From assembly GCA_934476455.1 (NCBI GenBank), contig CAKSNY010000004.1:58448-122447 (forward strand): DNA of 64,000 nt, in the 5' to 3' direction. Position 1 is the first letter of the stretch. Each line of letters begins with the position of its first letter. The DNA is from an uncultured Clostridia bacterium (GTDB lineage: Bacteria > Bacillota > Clostridia > UMGS1883). The notes under the pieces are model-generated. The model made no database searches. It worked only from the letters and a program-made list of their open reading frames with translations, and was not told where the DNA came from. The position numbers and the translations under genes were made by a program. Shown here in pieces: positions 53,732 through 62,900 of this stretch.

Positions 53732-53809
53732 GGTGCTATACTAAAAAAGTAGACACAATCATGCAAAATATGATATAATAAAATAAACACAAAAACAGGA
53801 GGAAAGACA

Positions 53810-54097
53810 ATGGGTAACAACAATTATACCAAATATGACGAGGATTTTAAAAAATCCCTTGTTTCTCTGCATCAAAACGGAAAAACTCAATCTCAGCTCT
53901 GTAAAGAATATGGAGTTTCTCAATCCGCACTTGGAAAATGGGTAAAGCAATACTCTACCGTTGAAGTCGGCGATGGCGAGCTGCTTACCGCCAAACAAGT
54001 AAAGGAACTTCAAAAACGTAATGCACAATTAGAAGAAGAAAATTTAATCTTAAAAAAAGCGATTGCCATATTCACGCCACACTCAAACAAAGATTAG
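53810..54097 (+). CDS. IS3-family transposase OrfA
   Basis: 95 residues: helix-turn-helix (DFKKSLVSLHQNGKTQSQLC then KEYGVSQSALGKWVKQY) and a leucine-zipper-like end (LQKRNAQLEEENLILKKAI). AGGAGG precedes the ATG. The A7 run at 54052-54058 in TTA AAA AAA GCG is a typical -1 slippery site that would fuse OrfA to OrfB. Confidence 0.92.
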   Translation: MGNNNYTKYDEDFKKSLVSLHQNGKTQSQLCKEYGVSQSALGKWVKQYSTVEVGDGELLTAKQVKELQKRNAQLEEENLILKKAIAIFTPHSNKD

Positions 54098-54138
54098 ATG
54101 CCGTACATAAGCTCCGCTTCCAACATAGCATTAAAATA

Positions 54139-54957
54139 TTGTGCAAAGTTCTCAGAGTAAACAGGAGTACCTATTACAAGCACTTCTCTGCCGAATCCTC
54201 TCCACGAATTAAAGAAAATCAATATATTGCTTCTTTAATTCTTCATATCTATGCTGATTACAACAAACAGCTTGGCGCTTACAAAATTACCTATGTTCTT
54301 CAGCGTGATTATGGCATAAACATCAGTGTCGGACGAGTGTACCGCTTGATGAAACAATTGCAATTGCCAAAAATGTCTACGGATAAACCTGCTGTCCGCC
54401 GCAGTTCTTCTGATACCGAAGCTTGCTGCAATCATCTGCAACAGAAATTTAATCAGAAAGCTCCCAATCTTGTGTGGGTTAGCGACATTACTTATATTAA
54501 AGCCGGAGGAATATGGTACTATTTGTGCATTGTTATGGATCTATTCTCACGAAAGGTAATTTCGTGGCATATATCCTCAAAAGCCAATGTTGAATTGGTT
54601 ATTGCAGCTTTTAAAAAGGCATATGAAAAACGAAATATTCCGCATGGACTTATGTTTCATTCCGACAGAGGTTCGCAGTATACTGCCTTTTCATTCAGGC
54701 AGCTTCTCGATTCTCTTAATGTTGTGCAGTCGTTTTCTAAGAAAGGTTATCCTTTTGACAATGCTTGCTGTGAATGTTTTTTCAAGTATCTCAAAAAAGA
54801 AGAAACAAATCGCAAATGTTATTGTTCGCTTATGGAGCTTCAGTTATCTGTCTTTGAATATATTGAAGGGTATTACAACACAAAAAGACCACACGGGACG
54901 CTTAATATGCTTACGCCAAGTGAAGCGGAGGCTTTATATTGGGAACAGACAAAATAG
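54139..54957 (+). CDS. IS3-family transposase OrfB (DDE catalytic)
   Basis: 272 residues from TTG, in the -1 frame relative to OrfA and open back to the A7 slippery run, so OrfAB is probably made by frameshifting. rve core: VWVSDITYIKAGG (D), MFHSDRGSQYTAF (D), ACCECFFKYLKKEE (E). C-terminal YNTKRPHGTLNMLTPSEAEA. Intact. Confidence 0.93.
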   Translation: MCKVLRVNRSTYYKHFSAESSPRIKENQYIASLILHIYADYNKQLGAYKITYVLQRDYGINISVGRVYRLMKQLQLPKMSTDKPAVRRSSSDTEACCNHLQQKFNQKAPNLVWVSDITYIKAGGIWYYLCIVMDLFSRKVISWHISSKANVELVIAAFKKAYEKRNIPHGLMFHSDRGSQYTAFSFRQLLDSLNVVQSFSKKGYPFDNACCECFFKYLKKEETNRKCYCSLMELQLSVFEYIEGYYNTKRPHGTLNMLTPSEAEALYWEQTK

Positions 54958-55003
54958 CCTGTTCCCCTATAAAAATTGTGCTTTTTTGTGTCTACTTACT
55001 TGA

Positions 55004-55318
55004 CTATGGTTTAATAACACTATCATCCGGAATGTCAGTTAAATCTATTTCTGTTACAACAGGTTTTGATTCCTGTTTTTTTACAGTTGATGCAATTCCT
55101 TTAGGTTTATATGTTATTTCATGCCCTAAAACATCAACCAAATCACATAAGGTATTTATTTGTGGTATGTTGGTTTTGCTCTCAATTCTTGAAATTACTT
55201 GTTGACTATAACCGCTTTTTTCTGCTAAATTTGCTTGTGTAAATCCTTTTTCTTTGCGTACCTCTACGAATTTATCAATCAAAGCACATACTTTTTCGTC
55301 TTTTTTACTGTTTTTCAT
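55004..55318 (-). CDS. XRE-family helix-turn-helix regulator
   Basis: 104 residues with the HTH KGFTQANLAEKSGYSQQVIS then RIESKTNIPQINTLCDLVD. The C-terminal EIDLTDIPDDSVIKP ends at a stop inside the IS boundary, so a few residues may have been lost. Resembles antitoxin-type XRE proteins, but no toxin gene is next to it. May control the element. Confidence 0.85.
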   Translation of the reverse strand: MKNSKKDEKVCALIDKFVEVRKEKGFTQANLAEKSGYSQQVISRIESKTNIPQINTLCDLVDVLGHEITYKPKGIASTVKKQESKPVVTEIDLTDIPDDSVIKP

Positions 55319-55385
55319 TGCCGTTTTTCCTTTCTAACAACTTTTAAGTTGTAAAAATACAATACAACTTTTAAATTGTATGATT

Positions 55386-55949
55386 CTATTTGCTATCCCT
55401 TAAAATTCTGTTTACTGTACTTCGGGACAAACCTGTTTCTTTTACAATATCCACAATTTTCATACCGCTATTGGCTAATGCTTTTACAACTTCGCCTTTT
55501 TCATTTTGCTTTGACGGTCTACCGCCATTTCGCCCTCTCGCTTTGGCACTTACCAAACCTTCTTTTGTTCGTTGGCTTATCAAATTACGTTCCAACTGAC
55601 TTAAACCGCTCATAACAGTTAAAAGGAAAGCATTATACGGATTATTGCTTGTGGTATCTAACCATGTATCTTTCAGACTTCGTATAGTAGCACCCTTATT
55701 TTTGATTTTTTCGATTATATCCAACAAATCCTTTGTACTACGTGAAATTCTTGTAAGGTCAGTGATGATTACTGTATCACCTTCGTTTAATTCTTCCAAC
55801 ATTCTTTGTAGTTCAGGGCGGTCTTTTTTCGTGCCTGTGATTTTTTCCTGATACAAAACCCTGTTATCTACACCAACTTCTTTTAAGGCATCTATCTGTC
55901 TGTCTAAATTTTGTCCGTCTGTTGAAACTCTTGCATACCCAACTAACAT
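55386..55949 (-). CDS. Serine recombinase / resolvase family protein
   Basis: 187 residues: MLVGYARVSTDGQNLDRQID (Ser-10 type nucleophile), ITDLTRISRSTKDLLDIIEK, and a C-terminal HTH (IVDIVKETGLSRSTVNRIL). Size and layout match Tn3-type resolvases and DNA invertases. ATG at 55949 has AGGGG upstream; earlier ATG at 55976 is less likely. Might resolve element cointegrates or invert DNA. Confidence 0.92.
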   Translation of the reverse strand: MLVGYARVSTDGQNLDRQIDALKEVGVDNRVLYQEKITGTKKDRPELQRMLEELNEGDTVIITDLTRISRSTKDLLDIIEKIKNKGATIRSLKDTWLDTTSNNPYNAFLLTVMSGLSQLERNLISQRTKEGLVSAKARGRNGGRPSKQNEKGEVVKALANSGMKIVDIVKETGLSRSTVNRILRDSK

Positions 55950-56115
55950 AATAGTCAACCCCTTTTCTTTGATCAACTATATTATATCATAAACGTGTCA
56001 AAATGTAAATAGTTTTTGATACGTTTTTTGAAGTATTTTTTAATGATTTTTTGCCTGTTTTTCGGCATAAAAAGAAATGTGCAAAAAACGAATGTTTTTG
56101 ACACATTTCAATAAT

Positions 56116-56856
56116 TTAATCTAAAACATCAAATTTTGTTTCACCATTTAATGATTCAAACAACATCAAGTATGACGAACTTTCCGGATACATTTCTAAA
56201 ACAACATCTATTCCGTAATCTTCCACTAAATCATAACAAGATTTTCCTAAACCATTTAGATTTTTTACAACTTGATTCCATGTGGGTTTCGCAAGTGTAG
56301 GATAGTATATAAGCAATTCTTCAATGTCTGAACTTACCGAAAGAGTTATGGTTAAAGTCTTTTCACTCTTGTTAAATGTCATTTCAGGATTATATAGAGC
56401 CATACTCGAATTGACTATGTTTTTCATTTGAGAATATAGCGAACTATTTTCAAATGATTCAATAAGTAATTTAGAATATTGTTCTTTGCTTTCCTCTAAA
56501 ATATTTTTGTTTTTTACTCCTTTTTTCTCAGAATCAGAAAGGCTATTGAACGAATTTTCTGCTTCTTGAATTACTTTTTCAGAATCTAAAGTTATTTCTC
56601 CTATATTATCAATCATTTTTTCGACTTTAAATACATTTTCATTTAGTTTGAAATATGTAACTATTAAACCAACAATTAAAACACACATGAAAACAACGCA
56701 AAGAATCTTTTTTGTTTTTTCCTTTTTTGTCGGTTTTATTTCTTCGGAATTTTCAATGTCATCACAAAACTCCTGATTATCAATTTCTTTTTTGTCATTT
56801 TCATCAACAACATTTACATTAGTTTCAATGCTAATTACATTGTTTTCGTTTTCCAT
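56116..56856 (-). CDS. Membrane-anchored hypothetical protein (cargo 3)
   Basis: 246 residues: acidic N-terminus beginning MENENNVISIETNVNV, one transmembrane helix (about 50-68, ILCVVFMCVLIVGLIVTYF), then an external helical region and a domain with LTITLSVSSDIEELLIYYPT. No family recognised. The bases around its start (56833-56860) are identical to those of the gene at 58193-58888. AAGGAG upstream. AT-rich codon use. Last gene of the cargo run. Confidence 0.78.
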   Translation of the reverse strand: MENENNVISIETNVNVVDENDKKEIDNQEFCDDIENSEEIKPTKKEKTKKILCVVFMCVLIVGLIVTYFKLNENVFKVEKMIDNIGEITLDSEKVIQEAENSFNSLSDSEKKGVKNKNILEESKEQYSKLLIESFENSSLYSQMKNIVNSSMALYNPEMTFNKSEKTLTITLSVSSDIEELLIYYPTLAKPTWNQVVKNLNGLGKSCYDLVEDYGIDVVLEMYPESSSYLMLFESLNGETKFDVLD

Positions 56857-56903
56857 TGTGTGAAACTCCTTTTAAAATAAATCTTTTTGTATCCTACTAT
56901 CGA

Positions 56904-57650
56904 TTAATACTGGACGTATTGCACATCTGTCCCAGATATAGTTTTCTTTGTGCCATCCATATACTCAATAGAAATTTGTGTTATTTTTGCACTTGAAATC
57001 TCGCTATTATACCAAGCACAGTCCCAGTATCTACTTGTTGACAATCCTTGTCCCTTTGCATACGGACCGGTACATCTGCCTGTGAAATAAGACCTATTAC
57101 GTATCGTACATTCCACAACATCGCCTACCGAATTATATGGCTGTACAGTTATGTCACAATATTTAATAGTTTTATCCGAAGCATTTGTCCAAACCATATA
57201 AAGGTCTACACCGCCTGCGGAATTTGGTCTACCAGTAGATACTCTAGAAACCCTTATAGTATTTCGTAATTCATTAATCTTTTGTTGCTTCTGATACTCG
57301 TCCTTGCGTGATTGAAAATCCTTTTTATAATTATTGATATCACTATCATTAGTAAATATCTTTTCCATATCTGAAACAATTTTCAATCCACTATTAAAAT
57401 CATTAACTGCTGCATAAGCATCCATGTCTGTGATTGCCTTTTGTTTTACAGACAGTTTATTCTTCTCAATTCTTTCTTTTGCAGTATTATATTTTTTATC
57501 TTCCTCAATAACTTTTAGATATTCGACAATTGCATTATATATATCGCCGTTCTTTTCATATTCTTCAGCTTTTGAAAAGGCAATTCTTGATGTTTGCAAT
57601 TTTTCAGTTCTGTTTTTTTGCATCTTTATTAGCAGAAAAGTCGCTCGCAA
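56904..57650 (-). CDS. C-terminal part of a zinc-ribbon membrane protein (frameshifted)
   Basis: Open frame of 248 residues: helical TPR-like segment (EEYEKNGDIYNAIVEYLKVI), then a beta domain with RVSRVSTGRPNSAGGVDLYM and KTIKYCDITVQPYNSVGD, resembling the FxLYD/DUF-type extracellular domains. It overlaps the upstream frame by 47 bases and continues it sensibly if one A is removed from the A7 run at 57613-57619, so the two frames are probably one gene. Confidence 0.75.
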   Translation of the reverse strand: MRATFLLIKMQKNRTEKLQTSRIAFSKAEEYEKNGDIYNAIVEYLKVIEEDKKYNTAKERIEKNKLSVKQKAITDMDAYAAVNDFNSGLKIVSDMEKIFTNDSDINNYKKDFQSRKDEYQKQQKINELRNTIRVSRVSTGRPNSAGGVDLYMVWTNASDKTIKYCDITVQPYNSVGDVVECTIRNRSYFTGRCTGPYAKGQGLSTSRYWDCAWYNSEISSAKITQISIEYMDGTKKTISGTDVQYVQY

Positions 57651-58158
57651 TTTTAAATTTTTCTATCGCTTCACCATATGTAATTTTTTTGGCAGAAAAA
57701 TCATTATAATATTCATCCATTTTGTTAATCATAAATGTATCTATGCTTGTTTTTATAGCACTACTATTAAATGACCAGTCTTGAATATTTTTTGCTGCAT
57801 TATATTTACCCATATTGAATGCTGTAGTAAATGCAATATAGCCACTATTCAAAATTCCTATTATCAATAATACAACAACTACTATTGAAGAACACGTGAT
57901 AATTGTGTTTTTCTTTTTTCTAAAAAATATGGATTTCTTTATTCCTCTCCAAAGTTTTTTTAGCACTTTAGAAATAGCTTTGTCAAGATTTAACGGGTGA
58001 TTTTCTGTGTGTACCGCTTGTTCATTCGATGCATCCGTCGAACTCTCTAAATCATCGTTTGCCAATGCATCAACATTTGTCAGCAAGCTATTTCCACATT
58101 CCCTGCAAAATTTTACACCATCTTCATTTTCCGTATTACAACGAGAGCATATTATCAT
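57604..58158 (-). CDS. Zinc-ribbon membrane protein, N-terminal part (cargo 2)
   Basis: 184 residues: zinc ribbon CSRCNTENEDGVKFCRECG (CxxC...CxxC), basic linker, one transmembrane helix (about 90-110), then the beginning of the external part. The frame ends at TGA just after an A7 run. With the downstream frame it would make a protein of about 400 residues. Common design in gut Firmicutes for envelope proteins of unknown role. Confidence 0.78.
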   Translation of the reverse strand: MIICSRCNTENEDGVKFCRECGNSLLTNVDALANDDLESSTDASNEQAVHTENHPLNLDKAISKVLKKLWRGIKKSIFFRKKKNTIITCSSIVVVVLLIIGILNSGYIAFTTAFNMGKYNAAKNIQDWSFNSSAIKTSIDTFMINKMDEYYNDFSAKKITYGEAIEKFKIASDFSANKDAKKQN

Positions 58159-58192
58159 AAAAACACCCCTTTATTAATTTATAATGTACCTT

Positions 58193-58888
58193 TTATTTTT
58201 CAACGCTAATAAATCCAATATCTTTTGCAACTAAACCAAGTTCTGTCTTTTCAAGTAATGGTGTTATTTCAATACCTAACAACATACTTGACATCGTTGA
58301 CATATCTAAAATTTGAGAGCGACTAACAATTCCCGAATAGCTTTCTAACGAGAGGTTGTTTTTGCTATCTGAAAATTCGGACACTTTAAAAGTTCCTTCG
58401 CCTGAAGCAGTTGAACCAAAGCTTGTATAAAACTCGCCATCATCAGAAGTCATGTCCATCAAAATGCCAAACTCGACATTTGCAGAATATGAACTCATAA
58501 TCATATAAAAATTGATTTTTTCGCCTTCTGTTTTAATTCCATATGTTGAACCAGTATTCGTTAAATCTGTTATTCCTTTATTTTTACAATAATCATACAA
58601 CTTTCTTCTATTGCACTCAATAATCTTTTGTGAGCTATCTTCATAGTCTCCAAGCTCCTGATAAATGGCGATAGCTTCATCGTATTTACCATCACCAATT
58701 AAATTGTTCGCTTTATTGTATTTTGCTGACGGACTAAACATAGAAAGAATTATTGTTACAATAACACCTATAATAATGAGAACAACAACAGTTGCTCCTA
58801 TTACGATAGGATTCTTTGATTTTCTTTTGTTTTCGGCAACAACTTCTATGTTCGCTTCAGTACCAATTACATTGTTTTCGTTTTCCAT
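58193..58888 (-). CDS. Membrane-anchored TPR-like hypothetical protein (cargo 1)
   Basis: 231 residues: N-terminus MENENNVIGTEANIEVVAEN, transmembrane helix (about 28-50), a TPR-like repeat (KANNLIGDGKYDEAIAIYQE then LGDYEDSSQKIIECNRRKL), and a beta-rich C-terminal domain. First gene of the cargo run, behind the structured leader 58929-59112. AAGGAG upstream. Function unknown. Confidence 0.8.
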   Translation of the reverse strand: MENENNVIGTEANIEVVAENKRKSKNPIVIGATVVVLIIIGVIVTIILSMFSPSAKYNKANNLIGDGKYDEAIAIYQELGDYEDSSQKIIECNRRKLYDYCKNKGITDLTNTGSTYGIKTEGEKINFYMIMSSYSANVEFGILMDMTSDDGEFYTSFGSTASGEGTFKVSEFSDSKNNLSLESYSGIVSRSQILDMSTMSSMLLGIEITPLLEKTELGLVAKDIGFISVEK

Positions 58889-58928
58889 TGTGCAAAACTC
58901 CTTTTTAAATTAATTCTTGCATAAAAAA

Positions 58929-58956
58929 TGCGTAGCCCATATTTCAGAGCTACGCA
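58929..58956 (-). terminator. Leader terminator (attenuator) of the cargo operon
   Basis: TGCGTAGC / GCTACGCA 8-bp stem followed on the minus strand by TTTTTT, 40 bases upstream of the cargo 1 ATG. It lies inside the transcript, not at a gene end. Confidence 0.7.
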
Positions 58957-58975
58957 CGAAAAACATACGGCTCTG
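58945..58975 (-). promoter_or_regulatory. Candidate antiterminator hairpin
   Basis: CAGAGC (58945-58950) and GCTCTG (58970-58975) can pair and would use the 5' part of the terminator stem (58951-58956 and neighbours). The two hairpins exclude each other. Confidence 0.5.
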
Positions 58976-58983
58976 ACATAAGG

Positions 58984-59112
58984 TTGCTACACACTTATAC
59001 TTACATACTTTGTCACAAAGTTATAATATCAGAGTGTATGCTTTTACCTGATTAGCATACACTTTGTGACAAATAACTATACTAACTCCATTGTAAGTAT
59101 AATTATGTAGCA
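58984..59112 (-). ncRNA. Structured 5' leader: long nested hairpin
   Basis: Outer pairs TGCTACA/TGTAGCA (58985-58991, 59106-59112) and an 11-bp TTATACTTACA stem (58995-59005, 59092-59102); an 11-bp TTGTCACAAAG stem (59010-59020, 59062-59072); a 7-bp inner stem (59035-59041, 59055-59061) with a 13-base loop. The predicted transcript starts at its outer edge. Candidate cis-acting RNA. Confidence 0.55.
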
Positions 59113-59117
59113 TAACT

Positions 59118-59146
59118 ATTATATCACTAACAGTCAAATTTTTCAA
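59118..59146 (-). promoter_or_regulatory. Promoter of the cargo operon
   Basis: On the minus strand TTGAAA (59146-59141), exact 17-base spacer, TATAAT (59123-59118). Transcription would start near 59111, giving a leader of about 220 bases before the ATG at 58888. Confidence 0.75.
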
Positions 59147-59149
59147 TAT

Positions 59150-59580
59150 TTTTGATGAAATTTATGTAAATTTTATAGTAGTTCGTAAGTGAGTTCGACA
59201 AAATCCTGTTATTTAAGCGGTTTCAGGCTTTTAATGTTCCGGTCCGTTAAAAGTTCAACACCTCAAAAAGCCTTATTTTAAGCCATTTTCGTCAATTTTG
59301 CAAAATCGTTGTATGTTCGATAATAATATACAGAAGGGGCGGTGTGAATAATAGTATATTTTACTTCGATATTTCCAAATGCAACCTGACATGTAAAAAC
59401 ATCAGATATAGCGGATATAGGAACTTAATTTATAAAATCAAATGTAAACTATCCGCTATCATAGCAAACAAAAAGGACACCATCAACAAATAATAGTGAT
59501 AATGTCCTAATGATTTACTATATCAAGGCTCGTCATTTGTCGTAACTCTGTCGTAAAATAACAAATATCAACCTTTTAAA
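59150..59580. other. Gene-free stretch between the AT-rich cargo and the polyvalent gene
   Basis: No open frame with a credible start. Two small inverted repeats are visible: TAGCGGATA arms (59409-59417, 59450-59458) and an imperfect hairpin AGGACA...TGTCCT (59474-59508). Base composition changes from AT-rich to the chromosomal level by its end, so a recombination joint may lie here. Confidence 0.4.
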
Positions 59581-59919
59581 ATGCTTGAAATAGCCTGTTT
59601 CAAGCCGTTTTACTTCTCCAGCGGCTTCATTGCGGGGAGAAGAAGCCCGGGGAGCGGTGAGCTTAATTTGGAAAAATGTATTGAGGTTTATTACAAAACG
59701 CACGAAATAGGAAACAGGGACATAGAGGAGATATTTGGAGTAAAGAAGGTTAAAGCGTGCAGGCTGAAAAAGTTGGTTAAAGAGCTTATGAAAAAGAAGG
59801 GTACGCGAATATTTGACAGCCTGAAGGTGAACACGGAGGTAGCGTTTGAGGCGTGGGGGCTGGATATTGACGACATGGAGCGCAGAGTAACAAAGCTTAG
59901 AAAGCTTGGGCTGCTTTAA
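59581..59919 (+). CDS. Small phage-type hypothetical protein
   Basis: Open frame of 112 residues; the real protein may start at TTG 59668. Charged, helical: EIGNRDIEEIFGVKKVKACR then LKKLVKELMKKKG, an HTH-like stretch, and a C-terminal WGLDIDDMERRVTKLRKLGL. The first ~25 residues look like non-coding or truncated sequence. Precedes the polyvalent gene by 25 bases, so both may be one transcript. No family recognised. Confidence 0.55.
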   Translation: MLEIACFKPFYFSSGFIAGRRSPGSGELNLEKCIEVYYKTHEIGNRDIEEIFGVKKVKACRLKKLVKELMKKKGTRIFDSLKVNTEVAFEAWGLDIDDMERRVTKLRKLGLL

Positions 59920-59944
59920 CAAAAACGCCCGTGCGGAGAGCAAT

Positions 59945-62900
59945 ATGCGTGAGGCGCAGAGAAACTGGCAGGAGGCGATTAAAAGAGCAGAAGAAGCAGC
60001 GGGAGAGACCACGGACGGAGAGGTCAGGTATAAACTTAACCGCAATTTTGAACAAGAGTATGACAAGTGGGTACACAGCGGCAGAAAGTACGGGACAAGG
60101 TTAATTGTGGGGGAAACAGGCGAGGCGCTTAAAAGTATAGGCGTATTGGAGCAAAATATTGTATGGGACACCGGCAAAATAAATAAAACACTGGAAAAGC
60201 ACAAAAACCTTGACGACAGTACATTAAAGCAAATTCCGAGGGTGATTGAAGAACCGATAATCGTTATGCAGTCGAAAAGTTTTGACAGCAGGCTTACAAT
60301 GTTCGGAGAACTGAACGACAAAAACGGCTTGCCGGTAATGGTGGTTTTGGAACTTACACCGAAAAACAGAAGAGGCGATTTGTATCTTGACGAAATAAAG
60401 GTTGCAAGCACATACAGTAAAAACAAACAAAGTGACCCCTACGGTACGGAAAAGACGCAGAAAATGTTAAACGAGAGCAAAATTCTGTATGTAGACGCAA
60501 ATAAAAACAGAACCGAAAGCTGGTTAGTGACCAATAGGCTCCAATTGCCGTTGCACATAACAAACTTCGGTTCTATAGAAAGGATAACATATTCTGAGGA
60601 ATATGTCAACGGTATCGGGTTAAATAAGGATGGAGAAAGGTACAAGCGGGCATACAAAGAGGAGGACGGAAAGATATACGATTACACAAAACCGTTTTCG
60701 CAGCAGCTTGAGGACTGGAAGGCGGGGAAGATACCCGAATATGATACTTTACTTGTAGGCGGCACGCCCGAGGTTATGCAAAAAATAGGGATGAACGCAC
60801 TGCCCGTAACGATAAACCAGCGGCATATTGACTATGCGCTTAACAACACAAAGGACGAGGCGCACAACATAGGGGAGGCGCTGCTTAACCAGCTGCCGGA
60901 GGCAATAAAGAAGCCGGTGGCGATAGTTTCGTCCGACACTGTGAAAGGGCGTGTGGTGGCAATGCTTGAAATTGTACACGGCGGAAAAAACATTATTGCG
61001 CCGATTGCAATAGACGGGTACGGAACACAGAACTATGTATCAATTGACAGCAATGCAATAGCAAGCGTATTTGCAAAGGACAACGGCGTGAAAAGGATAT
61101 TATATGACGCGATAAAAAAAGAGGCAAGCGGGCAAAAGGCAGTGTTTTATATAGATAAAAATAAAGCCGATGTCTTACTCCAGACAGCCGGGCTCCAATT
61201 GCCCGGTCACCTGTTTCGCAACAACGGCTTTATACATAGTATACGCGAGGAAGGCACAAATGTCAACACAAGGTTTGAAAATGTAACACAAACGCAACAA
61301 TTCAAGCGGTGGTTCGGCGATTGGGAAAATAACCCAAAGCGTGCAAGCAAGGTTGTAAACGAGGACGGCATGCCAAAGGTTGTGTATCACGGGACAAACA
61401 ACGACTTTACAATATTTAAAAGCGATGACGATACATATTGGTTTTCCGAATCGTACGATTATGCGGAAGCTATGGCAGAGGAGCGCGGCGGAAGCAATGT
61501 AATGGAAATGTATCTTGATATGAAAAAGCCGTACACCGCGGTGCTTGAAAAGGCACGGTTTGCAGACCCCGAATATGAAAAGCCGATAATAGAAAAGGCA
61601 CGCGCAAAGGGGTGTGACGGGGTTATACTTAAGTGTGACACGGACAGCGAGTACGCCGCCGATACTTTTTATATTGTATTTAACCCAAACCAAATCAAAT
61701 CGGCAACGGACAACATAGGAACGTTTGACAAGAAAAACCCCGATGTGCGGTACAAGAGGGCATATGAAGACGGCGATATTATGGATTTTTCGACGTTTTC
61801 GCCGGAGGCGGAGAAGGCATACAAAAGGCTGGAAAAGGAAAACAAGCAGCTTAAAAAGAACCTTGAAAACGCGCATATGGAGCTTTTGCACCGCGAGGGC
61901 AAGGGGATTGACACGGACGCTACGTATGAAATGGCACAGGATATTAAAAAGGCATACGGCGCTAACATAAAAACGGGAGAGCTGCACCGCGAGGTGACAA
62001 AGCTGTACGATTATATGTCAGGAGAGGAGGTAGACTGGGACACGGCGGCAGACTATGCCGAGAGCATTGCACATTCCGTAATTGACAGCTGCTACACGGT
62101 AAAGGAGACAGAATACACAGATTTGCGCGACAGGATAAAAAGCACAAAAATAACGATACCGGAGAGCGAAAGGGCAGACTTTGCGGACGGGTACGAAAGG
62201 TACAGAAAAGGCGCTTTCGGAAAGCTGAGATTAGGAAACGACGGCACGGCGCTTGACGTTTTCTGGAATTCGCTTGCGGAGGAATACCCGTACTTTTTCG
62301 ACAAAGAAATGACGGGGGCGAGAGAAAGGCTTGACACGCTGATTGAAATTATGAGAGAGACCGCACCGACAGAGCAAAGCATATTTGAAACGGAAAACGA
62401 CAAATTGCAGGCTGTAAGAGAGCTTAAGGGAAAAATACTTGAGTCTTTCTACAAGACGCCGCAGGGCAGCGGAAAAAAGGTATTTCGCTTTTACGATACG
62501 CGCGCGGCGGACACGATGCGCGAAATGCGAAGAAGTGAAAAAGCAATGCAGGAGCAAAAAGAGCAGCTCGGCAAAGCAATGCAGCGGCAGGAGGATATGT
62601 TTGAAAACGAGCTGCACAGGGCAGAGGAAAGAAGCGAATACTACCGCAGCAGCCGCGACAGAGTGCGCATTATGCCGAAGATTAACAGCAATTACAATTA
62701 CCTTTCCTCTATGGTGACAAAGCCGACGGACAGCAGGCACGTGCCGGAGTATATGCGCGGAGATGTGGCAAAGCTTTTGAGTATGTTTAACGGCAAGGTT
62801 GAACGCACGGGGGTTTTCAGAACGCCCGAAAAGGCGACGGCAACGGCGGTTAAAAAATCGCAGCTGTTTGAGATGTACCAATCGATTATGGAAAAGTACA

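Larger units (their letters stand above)
53735..55007 (+). mobile_element. IS3-family insertion sequence
   Basis: Two overlapping frames encode an OrfA and a DDE OrfB. Ends carry related inverted sequences; the inner 12 bases (AAGTAGACACAA / TTGTGTCTACTT) match perfectly, the outer part imperfectly. GGT follows/precedes each end (53732-53734 and 55008-55010) and may be the 3-base target duplication. Exact ends are uncertain by a few bases. Looks complete. Confidence 0.8.

Noticed and set aside
55004..55318. Toxin-antitoxin system
   Set aside because: The XRE protein resembles antitoxins, but the neighbour is an IS element on one side and a resolvase on the other; no toxin gene.
58984..59112. 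Origin of transfer or MITE
   Set aside because: The nested repeat lies directly downstream of a promoter and upstream of a terminator-type attenuator, so a leader RNA explains it better; no relaxase gene is present.
59021..59113. 30-codon minus-strand frame in the cargo leader, a possible attenuation leader peptide (starts MLHNYTYNGV)
   Set aside because: Its ATG lies at or just upstream of the predicted transcription start and has no RBS; the reading frame may be a by-product of the hairpin. Would be revived if the real start site lies further upstream.
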